A DNA stretch of 64,000 bases from Mycolicibacterium hodleri. Lineage in GTDB: Bacteria; Actinomycetota; Actinomycetes; Mycobacteriales; Mycobacteriaceae. The notes beneath the pieces were generated by a model. The model ran no database searches. It saw only the letters and a program-made list of their open reading frames with translations, and had not been told where the DNA came from. The stretch spans positions 62,001 through 126,000 of the forward strand of contig NZ_RCZG01000007.1 of the NCBI RefSeq assembly GCF_006439015.1, written 5' to 3'. Below are positions 7,062 to 15,873 of the stretch, piece after piece. Position 1 is the stretch's first letter, and every line of letters begins with the position of its first letter. A program made the translations under genes and the position numbers.

Positions 7062-8552
7062 TCAGATGGCCAGGCAGCAGATCTGGTGAGCTTCGGCGAC
7101 CGAATCACTCAGGAGTCCGTGGGTGTCGATGGGATGAAAACCACCCCATTCGTCGCCCTCCCCCGCGACGACATCGGCGATGTGCGGAGTGGCATCCGAA
7201 TTGGTCTCCACTCGAGCGGCAATGCGTCGTCGTGCCTCCCCCAGGGGCACCGTACACGCCAGTTCGACGACGGGACAGGCATGTTGCCGTGCGGTGTCGT
7301 GAGCACGCCGCCGCTGTGCCGGATCACGCCACGTACCGTCGAGTACGACCGACTGGCCGTTCGCCAGCGCCACCGAGGCGCGGTGCAGCGCGGCGTCATA
7401 GACGACGGCCACGTTCTCATCACGGTAGAGCCCGGCGTTCGGAACGCCGACCACACCATCGATCGTGCCGGACTCGCGAAGTTCCCTCCGCACGTCGTCG
7501 GTGGAGATTACCTGGGCACTGAGAGATTCCGCCAAAGCACGAGCCAGCGTGGTCTTGCCGGTACCCGGACCCCCACCAACCATGATGAGTCGAACCGTCC
7601 CCGCACGCAGGTGCGTCAGGGCAATGTCGAGATGGCGTCGTGCGTCGTCCTCCGCCGCCATGCGCCCCTGGCCCGCCCTGATGCAATCGACCTTGGCGCG
7701 GACGACGGCACGATAGGCGAGGTAGAACTCCGCCAATGCCGCCTGCGCGGCATCACCGGACTGTCGGCGGTACTCGGCCAGGAAGAACTCCGCCAGATCC
7801 GTTCGTTCGAGGAACTCCAGATCCATCGCGAGGAACGCGACGTCGTCAATGCAGTCGACGTAGCGCAGACCATCGTCGAACTCCAAGCAGTCCAACAACA
7901 CCGGACCACTACTCGGGCAGAAGATGTCGTCGGCCAGCAGATCGCCGTGACCATCGACGATGCGACGCTCGGCGATCCGCCCGGAGAACAGGTCCGACCG
8001 CCCCGAGATGAATTGCCCGGCGAGCCGCTCGATCTCGGCCAGCGGTTCCGCGCTCAGCACCGTGTCGACGTAGCGATGCAGTTCGACGAGATTCTCCTGC
8101 CATCGCGCGCTGAGCGCACCCACCGTTGCCGAGACGTCGATTCGGCGGGATCTATCGGCACGCGCATGAAACCGCGCCATCTTGTCGGCGATCGCCGTCA
8201 GGTGATGTTCGACGGCCTCGCCACGGACGATCATCGACGACAACCGTAGGGAATCGGGATATCGACGCATCACGATGACCGGTTCCCCTGGCCCGCAGTC
8301 CGGTCCGCTCAGATGGGCTACTCCAAGATAGCTGTCGGCAGCAAGCCGGCTGTTGAGCGCGACTTCCCTAGCACACACGTGCTCGCGGCTCTCGACCGTG
8401 CGGAAGTCGAGGAAGTCGGTGACGACCGGCTTCTTGACCTTGTATGCCCGATCGCCCACCAAGGCGACTATTCCCGTATGCGTTTCGCAGAACTGAGGAT
8501 CCGCCTCCGGTTTCACGGGCACCGTAGGCATTGCCGCCGTGGTTGCACTCAT
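7062..8552 (-). CDS. Bifunctional APH-like/P-loop kinase (Rv2004c family)
   Basis: About 496 aa with two parts. Residues ~20-320 form an aminoglycoside-phosphotransferase-like fold (GDRAYKVKKPV, then DGHGDLLADDIF and LLDCLEFDDGLRYVDCIDD). Residues ~330-490 are an AAA-type nucleotide kinase with Walker A GGGPGTGKTTLARAL and an ST/DD region. The family is the DosR-regulated Rv2004c type; its substrate is unknown. Start ATG 8552 (MSATTAAM) was preferred over the upstream ATG at 8624 because the latter lies directly beside an inverted repeat likely to be an operator. The USP gene follows 18 nt later. Confidence 0.85.
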   Translation of the reverse strand: MSATTAAMPTVPVKPEADPQFCETHTGIVALVGDRAYKVKKPVVTDFLDFRTVESREHVCAREVALNSRLAADSYLGVAHLSGPDCGPGEPVIVMRRYPDSLRLSSMIVRGEAVEHHLTAIADKMARFHARADRSRRIDVSATVGALSARWQENLVELHRYVDTVLSAEPLAEIERLAGQFISGRSDLFSGRIAERRIVDGHGDLLADDIFCPSSGPVLLDCLEFDDGLRYVDCIDDVAFLAMDLEFLERTDLAEFFLAEYRRQSGDAAQAALAEFYLAYRAVVRAKVDCIRAGQGRMAAEDDARRHLDIALTHLRAGTVRLIMVGGGPGTGKTTLARALAESLSAQVISTDDVRRELRESGTIDGVVGVPNAGLYRDENVAVVYDAALHRASVALANGQSVVLDGTWRDPAQRRRAHDTARQHACPVVELACTVPLGEARRRIAARVETNSDATPHIADVVAGEGDEWGGFHPIDTHGLLSDSVAEAHQICCLAI

Positions 8553-8589
8553 ACCGACGATGATGTGCCCCGGCCGGATTACCGGGCAG

Positions 8590-8648
8590 CGGCCGTCTGC
8601 CCCTTTTTGCGCGAGAAAGGTCACGGATGTGAGGGGTACAAATACCCT
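8590..8648. promoter_or_regulatory. Divergent control region: inverted repeat and weak DosR-like site
   Basis: AGGGGTACAAATACCCT (8632-8648) contains the perfect inverted repeat GGGTA-CAAA-TACCC between the divergent kinase and Acg-family genes. A weaker element, CGGCCGTCTGCCCC (8590-8603), resembles a DosR box read on the minus strand. The repeat departs from the DosR GGGAC half-site, so another regulator is possible. Confidence 0.4.
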
Positions 8649-8710
8649 GTTGCGGCGCCGCCGAACGGAGGCAGGCTCGATATCGAGCGGATTCTCCAGG
8701 GAGGCAGATC

Positions 8711-9691
8711 ATGCCGCAGACAGCGGTCGCGTACGAGCTCATCGAGAGCGCAGTTCAGCTGGCTTGCCGCGCTCCCTCCTACCACAACAGCCAACCCTGG
8801 CAGTGGGTCGCGGACGGCAGCAACCTCAATCTGTACCTCGAACGCGATCGCCTCGTCACCACCGACCGATCGGGTCGGGAGGCTTTGCTCAGCTGCGGCG
8901 CCGTGCTCGACCACCTTCGGGTCGCCATGGCAGCTGCCGGGTGGTCGGCGAACGTTGATTACTTTCCGAATCCGAATAAGCACACGCACCTGGCATCCAT
9001 CGACTTCACCGAGATGTCGTTCGTCACCGAGGGCCACCGCCGTCGCGCGGATGCGATCCTTCAACGGCGCACCGATCGGTTGCCGTTCGGTCCCGTCCCC
9101 GATTGGCCCGGACTGGAGGGCATGCTGCGTCGCGCCATCGATGACGACGGAGCCGTCTTGGACGTGCTCGGTGACGATGCTCGGCCCCAGCTGGCCGAAG
9201 CTTCCCAGCTGACCGAGACGCTACGCCTCTACGACTCCTCCTATCATCAGGAATTATCCTGGTGGACATCACCGTTCGACGTTTCCGATGGGATTCCGCA
9301 GAGCGCCCTCGTCTCGGCCGCCGAGAGCGATCGGGTCGACGTGGGTCGGACGTTCCCGGTCACGCGTCACACCGAACGTCGTCTCGAGGTACCCGAGGAC
9401 CGCTCGCGGATCGTCACCCTTTCGGCGCTTGCCGATACCCGCGACGACATCCTGCGCTGCGGCGAGGCGCTCTCGGCAGTTCTACTGGAGGCCACCCTCG
9501 CCGGAATGGCTACGTGCACGTTGACCCACTTGACGGAGGTCGAGGCGAGTCGAGACATCGTCGGCGGCCTGACCGGCAGGGCTCATCCGCAGGCACTCAT
9601 CCGCATCGGCCTGGCGCCGGCACTCGACGACGTCCCACCACCGACCCCGCGACGTCCCCTTCCCGACGTCCTAGGGTCCCGCTTGCTCTAG
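8711..9691 (+). CDS. Acg-family nitroreductase-like flavoprotein
   Basis: 326-aa member of the mycobacterial Acg group (Rv2032, Rv3127, Rv3131), which bind FMN and share the nitroreductase fold but in M. tuberculosis are thought to sequester flavin rather than reduce nitro groups. Diagnostic pieces are LACRAPSYHNSQPWQW near the N-terminus, the repeated fold marker RRTDRLPFGPVPDW in the middle and GLTGRAHPQALIRIGLAP near the end, with a PTPRRPLPDVL tail. GGAGG lies a few bases before the ATG. It is divergent from the Rv2004c-like kinase and 123 bp upstream of the USP-dosR-dosS operon. All known homologs of this type are DosR-induced. Confidence 0.9.
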   Translation: MPQTAVAYELIESAVQLACRAPSYHNSQPWQWVADGSNLNLYLERDRLVTTDRSGREALLSCGAVLDHLRVAMAAAGWSANVDYFPNPNKHTHLASIDFTEMSFVTEGHRRRADAILQRRTDRLPFGPVPDWPGLEGMLRRAIDDDGAVLDVLGDDARPQLAEASQLTETLRLYDSSYHQELSWWTSPFDVSDGIPQSALVSAAESDRVDVGRTFPVTRHTERRLEVPEDRSRIVTLSALADTRDDILRCGEALSAVLLEATLAGMATCTLTHLTEVEASRDIVGGLTGRAHPQALIRIGLAPALDDVPPPTPRRPLPDVLGSRLL

Positions 9692-9703
9692 GGCTGGGGC
9701 TAG

Positions 9704-9717
9704 GGGACCCCAGGTCA
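9704..9717 (+). promoter_or_regulatory. Secondary DosR box of the dosR operon
   Basis: GGGACCCCAGGTCA fits GGGACYNNNGGYC. Its centre is 34 bp upstream of the perfect box at 9738-9751. Two-box architecture is known for the M. tuberculosis Rv3134c promoter. Confidence 0.55.
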
Positions 9718-9737
9718 GGACCATCGACGCCCGATCG

Positions 9738-9751
9738 GGGACTTAAGTCCC
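9738..9751 (+). promoter_or_regulatory. Perfect DosR box upstream of the USP-dosR-dosS operon
   Basis: GGGACTTAAGTCCC is a perfect 14-bp palindrome and an exact match to the core of the DosR consensus TTSGGGACTWWAGTCCCSAA. It lies about 70 nt before the ATG of the first operon gene and indicates positive autoregulation. Confidence 0.95.
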
Positions 9752-9814
9752 TGATCAACCGTGAAGGTCGCGCCTAGCGTTCAGAACACCAGTTGTGAAC
9801 GTTGGGAGTACACG

Positions 9815-10681
9815 ATGCAGGACACGCACCGACCGCCGTCCGTGGTGGTCGGCATCGACGGATCGCGGGCCGGGGTGACGGCTGCACTCTGGGCCGTCGA
9901 CGAGGCGGTGGACCGCGACGTGCCGCTTCGGCTGCTGTATGCGATCGAACCCAACACCGAGAGCGACGAGCGTCCCGAGCTCGCCGCGCAGAGATTGGCC
10001 ACTGCCGAACTGGCGGTGCGCTATGCATTCGCAGCCGTCGAGGCCACCAACGAGCCGGTCAAGATCGAGGTGGAGATCTTGCAGGGCAAACCGTCGGTGA
10101 CGCTACTGGAAGCGTCGAGGGATGCGGCGATGCTGTGCGTGGGTGCCATCGGCCTCAAGCACACGACCATGGGTCGACTCGGATCGACGGCAGCGACGTT
10201 GGCGTCGTCGGCGCACTGTCCCGTGGCCATCGTCCGCGGCACGGAGACCGGTATCCTCCCGCCGCGTCCCGTCGTCGTCGAAATCGATGAAATGATCAGC
10301 AGCACAGATGTTTTGCAAATCGGCATCACTCAAGCAAGGCTGCGCGGCGCACCACTGCGGGTCCTGACCACCTGGCAGTCCCACTTCACCGACATTCACG
10401 ACGCGCATGCCGTCACCGACGGAAATCGGCGCGCCAAGGCACAACTGGACCGACGCCTGGCCTGGTGGGTGCGGCGCAATCCGGACGTAGACATCAAGTC
10501 CGTCGTGGCGCACTGCAGCACCTTGAACTATCTCGCCCACAACGCCAAGAACATTCAGTTGGTCGTGGTCGGACGCGAACGGGTCCGCGGGCTCGGCGAC
10601 GTCGTAGGTTCCGCGGTTGAAGTCGCGCTCCACGACACCGGTTGCTCGGTGCTCGTCTGCGAATCCCGCAACGCGTTATGA
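9815..10681 (+). CDS. Universal stress protein, Rv3134c type, first gene of the dosR operon
   Basis: 288-aa tandem USP protein preceding dosR, the position of Rv3134c in M. tuberculosis. Domain 1 (about 8-145) has SVVVGIDGSRAG and a complete nucleotide motif GAIGLKHTTMGRLGST; domain 2 (about 150-285) is degenerate, with VVVGRERVRGLGDVVGS in place of the full motif. ATG 9815 was chosen because GGGAG lies 6 nt upstream and an earlier GTG would sit almost on the DosR box. The gene is co-transcribed with dosR-dosS by inference from the promoter and strand. Its homologs are markers of the hypoxic response; direct function is unclear. Confidence 0.93.
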   Translation: MQDTHRPPSVVVGIDGSRAGVTAALWAVDEAVDRDVPLRLLYAIEPNTESDERPELAAQRLATAELAVRYAFAAVEATNEPVKIEVEILQGKPSVTLLEASRDAAMLCVGAIGLKHTTMGRLGSTAATLASSAHCPVAIVRGTETGILPPRPVVVEIDEMISSTDVLQIGITQARLRGAPLRVLTTWQSHFTDIHDAHAVTDGNRRAKAQLDRRLAWWVRRNPDVDIKSVVAHCSTLNYLAHNAKNIQLVVVGRERVRGLGDVVGSAVEVALHDTGCSVLVCESRNAL

Positions 10682-10715
10682 CGCCGGCACCATTGGCATC
10701 GCCTATCGTCTCATC

Positions 10716-10729
10716 AGGACCCCTGGCCC
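10716..10729 (+). promoter_or_regulatory. DosR-like box directly upstream of dosR
   Basis: AGGACCCCTGGCCC fits GGACYNNNGGCCC and sits in the 89-bp gap between the USP gene and dosR, about 42-55 nt before the dosR ATG. It could give dosR its own autoregulated promoter. Confidence 0.4.
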
Positions 10730-10770
10730 GACTTGGGAGATCCATCGAAAATTCCTCGGAGGGCGTGCAC

Positions 10771-11418
10771 ATGGTCACAGTCTTTCTCGTCGACGACCAC
10801 GAAGTGGTTCGCCGCGGACTGATCGACCTCCTGTCGGCCGATCCCGAACTGGACGTCATCGGGGAGGCCGGCACGGTCGCGCACGCCATGGCCCAGATCC
10901 CTGCCTTGCGACCCGATGTCGCCGTACTCGACGTCAGGCTGCCCGACGGAAACGGGATCGAGTTGTGTCGCGATCTGCTGTCGCGACTGCCCGACCTGCG
11001 CTGCCTCATGCTGACCTCGTTCACCTCCGATGAGGCGATGCTCGACGCCATCCTCGCCGGCGCCAGCGGTTATGTGGTCAAGGACATCAAGGGCATGGAG
11101 TTGGCCAAGGCCATCAAGGACGTCGGCGCCGGGCGTTCGTTGCTCGACAACCGTGCCGCCGCCGCGCTGATGGCCAAGCTGCGGGGGGCAGCGCAACGCT
11201 CGGATCCGTTGTCTGCGTTGAGCGATCAGGAACGCGTCCTACTCGACCTGCTCGGCGAGGGACTCACCAACAAACAGATCGCGGCCAGGATGTTCCTTGC
11301 CGAGAAAACGGTCAAGAACTACGTGTCCCGCCTGCTGGCGAAACTCGGCATGGAGCGTCGCACGCAGGCGGCGGTCTTCGTGTCGAAGCTGGACCGACCC
11401 CCACGATCTGACGTGTAA
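10771..11418 (+). CDS. dosR: Response regulator DosR (DevR)
   Basis: 215-aa NarL/FixJ-type response regulator that switches on the dormancy regulon in hypoxia, NO or CO. Receiver: D8, D9 and the phospho-acceptor D54 (VAVLDVRLPDG), then YVVKD with the conserved Lys near 104. LuxR-type HTH: LSDQERVLLDLLGEGLTNKQIAARMFLAEKTVKNYVSRLLAKLGMERRTQAAVF, nearly identical to M. tuberculosis DosR. ATG 10771 gives MVTVFLVDDHE and has GGAGGG 7 nt upstream. It lies between its USP partner and dosS. It presumably binds the GGGAC-type boxes seen through the first 24 kb. Confidence 0.99.
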   Translation: MVTVFLVDDHEVVRRGLIDLLSADPELDVIGEAGTVAHAMAQIPALRPDVAVLDVRLPDGNGIELCRDLLSRLPDLRCLMLTSFTSDEAMLDAILAGASGYVVKDIKGMELAKAIKDVGAGRSLLDNRAAAALMAKLRGAAQRSDPLSALSDQERVLLDLLGEGLTNKQIAARMFLAEKTVKNYVSRLLAKLGMERRTQAAVFVSKLDRPPRSDV

Positions 11419-11472
11419 CCTCACCGCAGTGAACGCCCCCGGCGGCCGTGCCGCCGGTGGCAGAATGACCTG

Positions 11473-13185
11473 GTGACCGATCCCGAGGGAGCAGGCGGTG
11501 CACGCCCCGTCCGGAACACGCTCTCGAGGTTGCGCCTGCGTGAACTGCTCAGCGAGGTTCAGGACCGCGTCGAGCAGATCGGGGAGGGACGCGAGCGACT
11601 CGACGGTTTGGTCGACGCAATGCTGGTGGTCACCTCGGGATTGGACCTGGCCGCGACGTTGCGCACGATAGTGCACACCGCCATTGAATTGATCGATGCG
11701 CGCTACGGCGCTCTGGGCGTGCGTGGCAATGACCACATGCTCACCGAGTTCGTCTTCGAGGGCATCGACGAAGACACCCGATACGAGATCGGTCGGCTGC
11801 CGCAGGGACGTGGCGTCCTGGGTTTCCTCATCGACGAACCCCAGCCGATCCGGCTGGAGAACATCGACGACCACCCCGCTTCGGTGGGATTTCCGCCCAA
11901 CCACCCGCCGATGCGGACGTTTCTCGGCGTGCCGGTCCGCATCCGGGATGAGGTGTACGGCAACCTCTACCTCACGGAGAAGGCAGCGGGCCAGCCGTTC
12001 AGCGAAGACGACGAGGTGCTCGCACAGGCGCTTGCGGCAGCCGCGGGAATCGCGATCGACAATGCTCGCCTCTACGAACAGTCGCGGACCCGCCAATCAT
12101 GGGTGGAGGCCACCCGCGACATTGCGACGCAACTGCTGTCCGGGGTCGATCCCACGCAGGTATTTCACCTCGTCGCCACCCAAGCGCTGGAACTGACCGG
12201 TGCTGAGGTGTCCGTGGTCGCGGTGCCCGCCGATGCGGATACGCCGCAGGCCGACGTCACCGAGCTCCTCGTCGTCGAAACGGCTGGCGGTTCCAAAGAA
12301 GCGGTCGCGACGTCGATAGCCGTGCAGGGAACCACGGTCGGGCGGGTCTTTCAGCAGCGAACACCGCACCGCGGCAACGCCGATGACGCCGAGTTCGAGA
12401 ATTTTCTCGACGATCCGGGGCCGACCCTGGTGCTTCCGCTGCGTGCCACGGACACCGTGGCGGGTGTGGTCATTGCGTTGCGACCGCGCGGCGCTGCGCC
12501 CTTCACGGACGAGCAGCTGGACATGATGGCCACCTTCTCCGACCAGGCCGCGCTGGCATGGCAGCTGGCCAGTACGCAACGGCGCGTGCGGGAACTCGAC
12601 ATCCTCAGTGACCGGGATCGGATCGCCAGGGATCTGCACGATCACGTCATCCAACGACTCTTCGCCATCGGGCTGGCCTTGCAGGGCACGATTCCGCGCA
12701 CCCGATCATCGGAGGCACAACAGCGACTCAGCGATTCCGTCGACGACCTACAGGAGGTCATTCAGGAGATTCGGACCACCATCTTCGACCTGCACGGCGG
12801 TCCGGCGGGGACGCCGCGGCTTCGCCAACGCCTCGACGAGGCGGTAGCGCAATTCGCCGGGCCGGACGTGCGTACGACGGTCCAGATCTTCGGACCGCTG
12901 TCAGTGATCGAGTCGACTCTGGCCGATCACGCCGAAGCCGTTGTCCGCGAGGCGGCTAGCAACGCCGTGCGACACGGCGGGGCGACCGCGTTGACCGTTC
13001 TGATCACCGTCGACGACGATCTATCCATCGACGTCGTCGACAACGGCTGCGGGATCGGCGAGAACGTGACACCGAGCGGATTGCTAAACCTGCGGAAACG
13101 CGCAGAGGACAGCGGCGGGACATTCAGCGTCGCGAGGGCCGCGGCTGGCGGTACCGTGTTGCGCTGGTCGGCCCCGCTGCCCTGA
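11473..13185 (+). CDS. dosS: Heme sensor histidine kinase DosS (DevS)
   Basis: 570-aa soluble sensor kinase that phosphorylates DosR. GAF-A (about 60-200) has the heme-ligand His at residue 144 in PPNHPPMRTFLGVPV, equivalent to His149 of the M. tuberculosis protein. GAF-B spans about 228-370. The HisKA_3 dimerisation helix carries the phospho-His at 389 (RIARDLHDHVIQRLF). The HATPase has the N box AASNAVRHGG and G1 box DNGCGIG, and the C-terminus is short as in DosS/DosT. GTG start 11473 lies 54 nt after dosR. With both GAF domains intact it should sense oxygen or redox state and also NO/CO. Confidence 0.98.
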   Translation: MTDPEGAGGARPVRNTLSRLRLRELLSEVQDRVEQIGEGRERLDGLVDAMLVVTSGLDLAATLRTIVHTAIELIDARYGALGVRGNDHMLTEFVFEGIDEDTRYEIGRLPQGRGVLGFLIDEPQPIRLENIDDHPASVGFPPNHPPMRTFLGVPVRIRDEVYGNLYLTEKAAGQPFSEDDEVLAQALAAAAGIAIDNARLYEQSRTRQSWVEATRDIATQLLSGVDPTQVFHLVATQALELTGAEVSVVAVPADADTPQADVTELLVVETAGGSKEAVATSIAVQGTTVGRVFQQRTPHRGNADDAEFENFLDDPGPTLVLPLRATDTVAGVVIALRPRGAAPFTDEQLDMMATFSDQAALAWQLASTQRRVRELDILSDRDRIARDLHDHVIQRLFAIGLALQGTIPRTRSSEAQQRLSDSVDDLQEVIQEIRTTIFDLHGGPAGTPRLRQRLDEAVAQFAGPDVRTTVQIFGPLSVIESTLADHAEAVVREAASNAVRHGGATALTVLITVDDDLSIDVVDNGCGIGENVTPSGLLNLRKRAEDSGGTFSVARAAAGGTVLRWSAPLP

Positions 13186-13229
13186 CGTGCCGCAGGATCA
13201 CAGCGCGCTGACATAGCAGCGACGGGCTG

Positions 13230-13916
13230 TTACCACCGTGCAGCCACGTTGTCAGCGATCTGGTTGGCGATCGTCAAGGCCGAATCCCCCGGAGACGCGC
13301 TACACGTATTGACGTCGATGACCACGTTGTTTCGCAGCACCAATGCACGTCCGCAGCCCCAACCGGGCGCAGCGGCATCTTGTTCTATCGCGGTAGCGCT
13401 CAGTGCGCCGTTCGCGCCCGATACCCGCCCGACAGACCAGTTCGTCCCGCTCTGCAGGTGGGTGTACTGGCGGCACACCGGCCACTGTTGGGCGGAGGCA
13501 TCGACGAAGGCGCCGGCCTTCTCGGTAGTGGGAAAGAGGACCACTGCCTGTTTTACGTAGTGCGCGAACCCGTCGCCATCATTGAGGCTTTGATCGCGGT
13601 CGGCCCACGATCCACTGTCGGCATAGACGGCAGCCTCAGCCGCTCCGTCGATGGCCAGGCACTCCGCAGGTGCCATCGAGGCACTGTTGTCCGACATCGA
13701 GGTCTGGGTTTGTATTACCGACATAGCCGATGCACCCATGGCGGCGTTCACCTGTTCGGCGCTGAGTAGCAGATCGGCCAACTCACGTTCGACGAGAGGA
13801 CGGGGAATCATCGGCTGGGCGGTCATGGTGTCGGCGTTGACTTTTGCGTCGTCGCAACCGGCGACGACCAAAACGCAGGTGATCGTCAATGCAAGTGTGG
13901 CTATCACCTGGCGCAT
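13230..13916 (-). CDS. Lipoprotein with PknH-like extracellular sensor domain
   Basis: 228-aa predicted lipoprotein. A signal peptide of about 20 residues ends in the lipobox LVVAGC. The remainder matches the mycobacterial PknH C-terminal sensor fold found alone in many lipoproteins: LLLSAEQVNAAMG, then Cys residues at AECLAID, WPVCRQY, GWGCGRAL and DVNTCSA that would pair as two disulfides, ending IANQIADNVAARW. Such proteins sit on the outer face of the membrane and probably bind a small ligand. It is convergent with dosS (44 nt apart) and no regulatory link is visible. Confidence 0.85.
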   Translation of the reverse strand: MRQVIATLALTITCVLVVAGCDDAKVNADTMTAQPMIPRPLVERELADLLLSAEQVNAAMGASAMSVIQTQTSMSDNSASMAPAECLAIDGAAEAAVYADSGSWADRDQSLNDGDGFAHYVKQAVVLFPTTEKAGAFVDASAQQWPVCRQYTHLQSGTNWSVGRVSGANGALSATAIEQDAAAPGWGCGRALVLRNNVVIDVNTCSASPGDSALTIANQIADNVAARW

Positions 13917-14168
13917 CTGTACCTCCCGTTACAGCCGAGGCCGGTCGGAGTCATGGCGCCGTGGCCCTGCAGTTCATCTGACAATGGTGCGGTATCACAC
14001 CCGTCACATGTCCCAAGCGGGCGGCATTTCGTGGTAACGATGAACCACCCTTCCTGATAACAGCTTGGGAATGACGACCGATCCGGGTGCCGGACTTGAC
14101 ATCGCACCCACGCAGCGCACAGCCGGGGATACCTCTCGACTCGGTCTATACCACCGTCATCCGCATCG

Positions 14169-14807
14169 TCAGAGCGGACGTCTCAGTCCTGCCGGATTCT
14201 TTTGTGCCGCGGTGTCATTGGCCAATGTCGTGCCAGCTCGGCCGTGTCCAGCCGCGTCCCTGCAGATCCTGATCGCTGCGAGTCGTCGTCGCGTGAGGAT
14301 GGCGATGAAGGGACCGGCCGCCTCGGCGAGGAGGACATCACCGGGATGGCGCAGCGCGATGCGTAGCCTGACGATCACCCGTGTCCTGTCATCCAGGCGG
14401 GGTTCGATGAGCCACGTCCAGGTCACGTCGACGGGTACCGCTTGGCGGACCGTCCGTAGCACGAGGAACCGCCCATCATCGACGTCGACGACCGACATCT
14501 CGATGCCGCCCAGCGCGCGACCGCCAAGCCTCATTGGAAGGCGGATCACGTCGCCGACCGATGGATCGGCACGCCCGGCCGTCCGGCGTTCCCGCAGCAC
14601 CACGTCCAGGACCACCGGCCACACGAGCTCGGCCGCAGCATCTATCCACTCGGCGTCGGTGCTCTCCGCCGCCGGTTCGTGAATCAGTCCGTCCCCCGGC
14701 ATGGGAGCCCGACTCTCCTGCTTCGTTGCAACCCAGTTGCGGTAGTACCGCCGTGCGCTCCAGAGCGCGGCGGCACTGACCATCGTCAGCGCGAGTCTTC
14801 TCGTCAC
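14169..14807 (-). CDS. SRPBCC-like protein with N-terminal membrane anchor
   Basis: 212-aa protein with a short N-terminal hydrophobic stretch (LALTMVSAAALW) and then a region resembling polyketide-cyclase/SRPBCC proteins of mycobacteria: MPGDGLIHEP and AAELVWPVVLDVVLRER, followed by beta-rich IEMSVVDVDDGRFLVLRTVRQ and WTWLIEPRLDDRTRVIVRLRIALRHP. The same PGDxLI...WPW layout occurs in the clearer SRPBCC gene at 19335, so the two may be distant paralogs. Function is unknown; ligand or lipid binding is typical of the fold. The last 25 residues look unstructured. Confidence 0.6.
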   Translation of the reverse strand: MTRRLALTMVSAAALWSARRYYRNWVATKQESRAPMPGDGLIHEPAAESTDAEWIDAAAELVWPVVLDVVLRERRTAGRADPSVGDVIRLPMRLGGRALGGIEMSVVDVDDGRFLVLRTVRQAVPVDVTWTWLIEPRLDDRTRVIVRLRIALRHPGDVLLAEAAGPFIAILTRRRLAAIRICRDAAGHGRAGTTLANDTAAQKNPAGLRRPL

Positions 14808-15045
14808 GTCGCCACCGCCGTCACGGCTCGCCGAATACGATGATGACCACGTGCTGCGCAGCCGTGTTGACCATTTCGCACCCCATCCAGAACGGCGCCC
14901 GCACCGTGAACCTCGTCGCGATCGACGCTAGTTCGGGCTGTCATCGGGGTCTGTGGGCGGAAGTCACTGCCATCGTGGTCTTTCGCCCCTTTTAGGCCGG
15001 CGTCCGCCCAGCCGAAGGTGATCCATGACCTCGCTGGGGTCATGA

Positions 15046-15636
15046 CTAGGCACCGCCGGTGAACCGACCGCCGCGAGAAAGGGTGTCGAGCTCCCGGTCC
15101 CACTCGGCATAGCGGGTCCGATTCAGTCGCCGTCGCGACAGCGCGACGCAGATCGCGGCAGCCGCGGCCACACACAGCCACATCAGAACGGCAACACCGA
15201 GGGCTTCCTGACCCGCCCGGTAGCGCGAAGTCGGGGCCGCCACCCAACCGCCCGCTTGGTCCACCCACACTTCGATGCGATCGCCGGCCTGCACCGGATC
15301 GACGACCGGGATCACCTCGACATGACTGCTGCCGAACACATTCCAGCGTGCTCGCACGTTGAAGTCGATCGAGTTTGCGGTCGGAATCACCACCGACTCC
15401 GTGACGGCGCGGGCGATGACCACGTGGCGACTGTGCGCCTGCTCGGCATACACCCGCGACCGGGTGTCGTGGACCGCGGTTCCGATCGAGGCCGCAACCG
15501 GTATCGCCATCACGGCCACCATCGCGGCCACGACGAATACCAACGTCTCGATTCGATCGCTGGTACGGATGAGCGGATGCTTCCCGAACAACCGTCGACA
15601 CCAACTCCGGCCTAGATCGATGGTGAAGGTCTGCAT
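15046..15636 (-). CDS. Rv1733c-family transmembrane protein
   Basis: 196-aa two-helix membrane protein closely resembling the DosR-regulon antigen Rv1733c. The N-terminus has HPLIRTSDRIETLV, then helix VVAAMVAVMAIPVAASIGTAV followed by the diagnostic HDTRSRVYAEQAHSRH. A periplasmic segment of about 90 residues (ARWNVFGSSH...GDRIEVWVDQAGGWV) leads to the second helix ALGVAVLMWLCVAAAAAICVAL. ATG 15636 was chosen because GGAGGGAGA lies just upstream; a longer upstream reading lacks family similarity. It is divergent from a USP gene, and the shared region has tandem DosR boxes. Confidence 0.92.
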   Translation of the reverse strand: MQTFTIDLGRSWCRRLFGKHPLIRTSDRIETLVFVVAAMVAVMAIPVAASIGTAVHDTRSRVYAEQAHSRHVVIARAVTESVVIPTANSIDFNVRARWNVFGSSHVEVIPVVDPVQAGDRIEVWVDQAGGWVAAPTSRYRAGQEALGVAVLMWLCVAAAAAICVALSRRRLNRTRYAEWDRELDTLSRGGRFTGGA

Positions 15637-15705
15637 CACATCTCCCTCCGCAAAACACCGCGCGTCCATCACGTGCGATTCTGACTCCGCACGCTTCGGC
15701 CCCCC

Positions 15706-15721
15706 AGAGTCCAACGTCCCC
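15706..15721 (-). promoter_or_regulatory. Weak DosR-like box for the Rv1733c-like gene
   Basis: On the minus strand GGGGACGTTGGACTCT keeps the GGGAC left half and a partial right half. It lies about 77 nt before the ATG of the Rv1733c-like gene. Confidence 0.33.
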
Positions 15722-15764
15722 TCGTCGTCGACAGACGTCACCAGGGCGAGGGCGCCCGGGAGCG

Positions 15765-15799
15765 GGGACCTCCGGCGTTCGATCGGGGACCATCGGCCC
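15765..15799 (+). promoter_or_regulatory. Tandem DosR boxes between the Rv1733c-like and USP genes
   Basis: GGGACCTCCGGCGT (15765-15778) and GGGACCATCGGCCC (15786-15799) both match the GGGACYNNNGGC pattern, the second one fully. Their centres are 21 bp apart, two helical turns, as in DosR promoters with cooperative binding. They are about 75 nt before the USP ATG. Confidence 0.75.
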
Positions 15800-15873
15800 C
15801 AGCGCACGCGGGTCGATCCCACATAGCGTCCGATCATCAACCGCGAAACCGCGGCCGGATCGGAGGACCCGTC

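Noticed and set aside
6903..8249. Long plus-strand open frame (448 codons) opposite the kinase/USP genes
   Set aside because: It runs antisense to two well-supported genes, has no domain similarity and is rich in Arg/His/Gln as expected from a high-GC shadow frame.
13917..14168. Possible small genes between the lipoprotein and SRPBCC-like gene
   Set aside because: Short frames only, with no similarity, ribosome site or membrane pattern.
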